From positions 1 through 64,000 of the forward strand of contig NZ_LNFY01000011.1 of assembly GCF_011057685.1 (NCBI RefSeq): 64,000 nucleotides of DNA. Direction: 5' to 3'. Below the pieces are notes generated by a model. The model made no database searches. It was given only the letters and a program-made list of their open reading frames with translations, and was not told the origin of the DNA. The position numbers and the translations under genes were made by a program. Of the stretch, positions 60,781 to 64,000 are shown piece by piece. Numbering within the stretch: the first letter of the stretch is position 1; every line of letters begins with the position of its first letter. Origin of the DNA: Thermotoga sp. Ku-13t (lineage in GTDB: Bacteria > Thermotogota > Thermotogae > Thermotogales > DSM-5069).

Positions 60781-61263
60781 TTGGAACGAGTGAAGCTTTC
60801 AAAGAGAAAAAGAATCGCTCTGATCGCACACGATCGAATGAAGAAAGATCTCATCGAATGGGTCGAGTTCAACAAGGGTACTCTGTCCAGGCATGAGCTC
60901 TACGCGACGGGTACTACAGGCATGCTGATCGAGGAAAAGACAGGTTTGAAGGTCCACAAATTCAAGAGCGGTCCGCTTGGCGGAGATCAACAGATAGGTG
61001 CGAAGATCGCCGAAGGCGAGATAGACATTCTGGTCTTTTTCTGGGATCCGCTCGAACCACTGGCACACGATGTAGACATAAAGGCCCTCATAAGGCTCGC
61101 AACGGTGTACAACATACCGGTGGCGATCAATCGCTCGAGCGCAGATTTTTTGATCTCTTCCCCTCTGTTCGAACAGGAATACGAAAAGATCCAGCCAGAC
61201 TACGAAACTCAGTTGCACGAGCGCATCATGAAAGTGGTCAGGGAAACGACAAAGACCGATTGA
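60781..61263 (+). CDS. mgsA: Methylglyoxal synthase
   Basis: 160 residues from the TTG at 60781, eight bases after GGAGG; the GTG at 60772 and ATG at 60775 overlap or crowd the site. The family pattern is complete: IALIAHDRMKKDL, YATGTTGMLIEEKTG, FKSGPLGGDQQIGAKIAEG (substrate phosphate site) and FFWDPLEPLAHDVDIKAL with the catalytic aspartates. It converts dihydroxyacetone phosphate to methylglyoxal and phosphate, a bypass used when phosphate is short. Monocistronic. Confidence 0.95.
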   Translation: MERVKLSKRKRIALIAHDRMKKDLIEWVEFNKGTLSRHELYATGTTGMLIEEKTGLKVHKFKSGPLGGDQQIGAKIAEGEIDILVFFWDPLEPLAHDVDIKALIRLATVYNIPVAINRSSADFLISSPLFEQEYEKIQPDYETQLHERIMKVVRETTKTD

Positions 61264-62739
61264 AAGTTTTGAACGGGATATGTGAAACGTGTGATGACCA
61301 AAGCATTGGTCTCACATGAGCCTTTTGCGTTAGTACACAGATTTAACAGATTTAACTTGTATAGACTGTAACACTTCCAATCATGAAAAGCGTTTCGTTC
61401 TTGCTGTGAGCCTCACAGTGGCTAGAAAAAGCGCTTGCAGTTCAGCCAAACTCTGAGAACTGATGTGTGAAAAGGAAAGGTGAACTTGTGAATAACCTGG
61501 TCAGTTTTGGGACTTTTCAATGCTCTGTGCCTGAGCTTCGTGGTGTGGTTTGACTTTTCCTTATTCTATCGACGCTAACAGGCTCGACGGGTTCAAAAAT
61601 AACGTCGAGATCGAGAACGACATACTCGTGAGAATCGGCAATCTTAGGGTAAAGGCACCTTTGCCAACACTGCCGTTCAAGGAGGTGTTTTTACAGCGGG
61701 GAATATTGATGGCGGTAATGGTCCTTAAAATAACAGCTGACGCATATTGGAAAGATAAGCGATGCCGGTGTTGATGGTACGAAAGTAAAAACACAAGCTG
61801 GTAAGCTTAATCCCAACAGATCACGATCTCGAGGGCTAATGTAACTTGCTGCTGATTTCCCGAGAGTGGTTTATCCATCAAGAACAACACCACTTTCATT
61901 GGACATTCATTTGTTCTCTCAGTCACCAGCACGATTCATTATGTTCCGCGCGTCCTCTATGGAGGCTAAGATCGGTGAGATCTGTCTATACACTCGTGGA
62001 AGCTCATCATAGTGGTCGATGCGCTCGCGTTTTTTCTGTGTTCAGCAACGTCCCAACGAGCATGAGCAGGGTCGTACAAATCTGGGAAAACGTTCGAAAC
62101 AAACGAGTAGCTGAAGAAGTATTTCTGTGGTGATGACATTGCAAGCGTTACCACACGAACATTCACTCTGGCCATAACTCGGCTCGCGACATCGATAGAG
62201 ACCAGGATCGTGAAATCTGACCAGAATCGATACTGAATCGATGCTGATAGAACTCTTGGATCGTTTTAATCACCTCAGGTGTAATCTTCGCTACTCTCGT
62301 ATTGATGCTCTACCTTCCGATGAGAAACGCACACTTCACACAGCAACAGTTCAGAGCGTTCGAGGAAGGTGCTCGAGATACCCAGAAAAGAACTGGCGCT
62401 GGCAAGAGCCGTCGAGGCAACGAACAGATCCGCCGAGCAAATAGCACTTCAGCCAGCCAGATCGTTTTTTACTACAAAAATGGGGCGTTCTATGCAAAAA
62501 CTTCTAATATCGAATCCAAGCTCGCCGAGGTGAGACTTTCTCTGAACGAACCTCTCTTCAGGATCGTGACGACTTCTTCCCCCCCTCCCTAAGAAATATG
62601 TGAAGGTGCCCCTGGTGCACAGCAATCCTTCCTTCAAAATCGAAACATCGACAGAACTTTTGAACTCGTTCTAGCTCACCGAATCTGGAGCTTCAACGGC
62701 GGGAAACGTCTTGATCGTTACAAAGTGATTCTCTCTACT
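61264..62739. other. 1.5-kb stretch without an intact gene, probably decayed coding DNA
   Basis: No frame longer than about 95 codons has a plausible start and ribosome-binding site, and all frames are cut repeatedly. Short gene-like pieces appear in different plus-strand frames, for example GNLRVKAPLPTLPFKEVFL near 61640, CGDDIASVTTRTFTLAITRL near 62140 and LEIPRKELALARAVEATNRS near 62380. Their succession in one direction with frame changes suggests one or two old pseudogenes. I cannot identify the ancestor. Confidence 0.5.
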
Positions 62740-63738
62740 TCACACCGCACTGATGGCCACCTTCGGTTCGAACCGATAGGACGATTTGAACCACTCTAGG
62801 CTATCCTTCAGAGAATCCTCGATGGGCCTTGGCGTGTAACCGAGTTCCTTGGAAGCCTTCGTGTGTGAGTAAACGTAGTTTCTGCTCAGAGTGTAAACGG
62901 CGTAGGGGGTGAAGATGACTTTCTTGCCGGATAAATGTCCAAACGATGCGAAAGTAGAAACGACATAGGCGAGCCAGATCGGAAGGAAAATTTTCACCGA
63001 ACGCTTCGGTTCTATCTTCTGAAGCATCTGAATCAGCGCCTTCACAGTTACGTGCGTGTCGCCCACGATGAAAATTTCCCCACTCTTCGCCTTCTTCCAG
63101 GCCAGCACGAGCGCCTCCGCCACGTCCCTGACATCCACAAAATCGAAGCCACCTTCGACGGCGACCTTGAGTCTTCCTTTCAGGTGCAACAAAAAGAGGT
63201 TTCCCATCTCTGAAATGCGCCAATCGTATGGACCTATTATGCCTGTCGGGCAGATCACCACCGCATCGAGGCCGCGTTTCGTTGCATCGAGGACCAGGTT
63301 TGTGGCGATGGCTTTGGATCTGGCGTAGCATCCTGTGACCCTGGAAGGATCTATCGGAACCGATTCGTCGATGAGTGAACCCTTAGTGAGCTCAGCGAAA
63401 GCGTGGACTGAGCTCACATAAACAAGTCTCGCGTTGTTCTTCAGGCAAGCTTCAACGACATTCTTCGTTCCGTTCACGTTTACGTCGTAGACCAGCCTCT
63501 TCTTTCCGAAGATCGAAATGACCGCCGCGAGGTGAAAAACCGTCTCTGCGCCTTCGCACAGTCTTTCAACGGCTTTTGAATCCCTCACATCGGCCCTGAA
63601 GATCTCAACATTCAATCCCTCTATGGGCTTGACATCCTCGGAAGGAGCAACCAGTACACGCACTTTCTCGTTCAACTGGAGCAACCTTCTGACGAGCACG
63701 TTTCCAAGATGCCCCGTAGCCCCAGTAACTACTATCAT
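62740..63738 (-). CDS. NAD-dependent epimerase/dehydratase-family protein (extended SDR)
   Basis: 332 residues. The N-terminal VTGATGHLGNVLVRRL is the dinucleotide-binding GxxGxxG, HLAAVISIFG and VNVNGTKNVVEACL follow, and the catalytic pair is in CYARSKAIAT (YxxxK) with VYVSSVHAF providing the serine. The C-terminal part (YTLSRNYVYSHTKASKELGYTPR) is of the dihydroflavonol-reductase/3-beta-HSD-like type. It probably oxidises or reduces a hydroxyl group of a sugar nucleotide, lipid or hopanoid-like substrate; not resolved. Four bases before it lies the MarR gene, so they form one unit. Confidence 0.9.
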   Translation of the reverse strand: MIVVTGATGHLGNVLVRRLLQLNEKVRVLVAPSEDVKPIEGLNVEIFRADVRDSKAVERLCEGAETVFHLAAVISIFGKKRLVYDVNVNGTKNVVEACLKNNARLVYVSSVHAFAELTKGSLIDESVPIDPSRVTGCYARSKAIATNLVLDATKRGLDAVVICPTGIIGPYDWRISEMGNLFLLHLKGRLKVAVEGGFDFVDVRDVAEALVLAWKKAKSGEIFIVGDTHVTVKALIQMLQKIEPKRSVKIFLPIWLAYVVSTFASFGHLSGKKVIFTPYAVYTLSRNYVYSHTKASKELGYTPRPIEDSLKDSLEWFKSSYRFEPKVAISAV

Positions 63739-63742
63739 GATT

Positions 63743-64000
63743 TCACCCCCTGGAGTTTGCGAACAGAGCGATGAACTTTTCGAAACCTTTAGATATCAGA
63801 TTCAGATCTTCCTGGCTCAGCTTCGCCATGATCTCTTCCACCAGCTTGGATAGTTCTTCCAGCAGTTCGCTGTAGACCTTCTCACCGTGTTCGGTGACAT
63901 GGAGCAACGTCGCACGCCTGTCCGATTCGTCCTTCGTCCTCTTCACAAAGCCTTTCTTTTCCAGAGAATCGATCAGATGCGTCACGTTCGCCTTGGTCAT
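63743..64000 (-). CDS. MarR-family transcriptional regulator, N-terminus beyond window
   Basis: The C-terminal 85 or so residues of a MarR protein enter from the right edge. The recognition helix and wing are visible: TKANVTHLIDSLEKKGFVKR and the DESDRRATLLHVTEHG wing with the DxRR motif, followed by the long dimerisation helix. An in-frame ATG at the edge is internal. It directly precedes the SDR gene and likely controls it. Confidence 0.9.
   Translation of the reverse strand: MTKANVTHLIDSLEKKGFVKRTKDESDRRATLLHVTEHGEKVYSELLEELSKLVEEIMAKLSQEDLNLISKGFEKFIALFANSRG

Noticed and set aside
1-64000. CRISPR arrays
   Set aside because: No regularly spaced repeats and no cas genes were seen anywhere in the window.

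Overview
The window looks like a chromosomal segment of a hyperthermophilic or thermophilic member of the Thermotogales, most likely a Pseudothermotoga-type genome. The reasons are the very strong GGAGGTG ribosome-binding sites, frequent GTG and TTG starts, dense ATGA-overlapping operons, several sugar/peptide ABC transporters beside glycoside hydrolases, the giant coiled-coil MalG-type permease, a laminarinase with two carbohydrate-binding modules, and roughly 50% GC. The genus is an inference from gene content; no 16S gene is present.

Layout. 1-3.3 kb: a partial chemoreceptor and a NatAB-like ABC exporter. 3.3-10.5 kb (minus): a galactan module of maltose-type binding protein, two permeases and a secreted GH53 endo-galactanase, with a strong stem-loop between the binding-protein and permease genes. 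10.7-12 kb: glutamate dehydrogenase. 12-16.2 kb (minus): an operon of LUD protein, M20 peptidase, OadA-like carboxyltransferase, an AcpS-FolK fusion and a small coiled-coil protein. 16.4-25.9 kb (plus): the most interesting region, a ten-gene operon of YheO/DauR-type regulator, RidA, a small unknown protein, a PLP enzyme, an FAD enzyme, an ion-coupled transporter, a DapF-type racemase, a split and rearranged lysine/ornithine aminomutase-like B12 enzyme, and a P-loop protein. I read it as an amino-acid catabolic route in which a D-amino acid is made, isomerised and cleaved; the substrate is not provable from sequence.

25.9-29.8 kb (minus): a hydrolase fused to a membrane domain and a GH16 laminarinase, with repeated CCATACC/GGTATGG sites around a good promoter. 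29.8-32 kb: a graveyard with a YbjQ-family gene that is truncated and frameshifted next to an IS605-type tnpB remnant, a second tnpB remnant, and a lipoprotein gene. 32-33.3 kb: MFS transporter. 33.4-40.2 kb and 41.5-49.1 kb (minus): two Opp/Dpp-type ABC operons, one ending in a beta-lactamase-fold serine hydrolase, the other beginning with two paralogous amidohydrolases and carrying an in-frame stop codon in its OppB-type gene. Between them is queF-yhhQ (queuosine precursor synthesis and uptake).

49.2-53.9 kb: a nitrilase-fold protein lacking key residues, an unknown protein, tRNA-Asp(GTC), a membrane diguanylate cyclase and a membrane protein of unknown function. 53.9-59.8 kb (minus): phosphoketolase, a DUF6485 cysteine-rich protein, and an ABC-2 exporter with two permeases and one ATPase. 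59.8-64 kb: an EamA transporter diverging from methylglyoxal synthase, 1.5 kb of apparently decayed DNA, an NAD-dependent epimerase-type protein and a partial MarR regulator. No CRISPR array or rRNA gene was seen.
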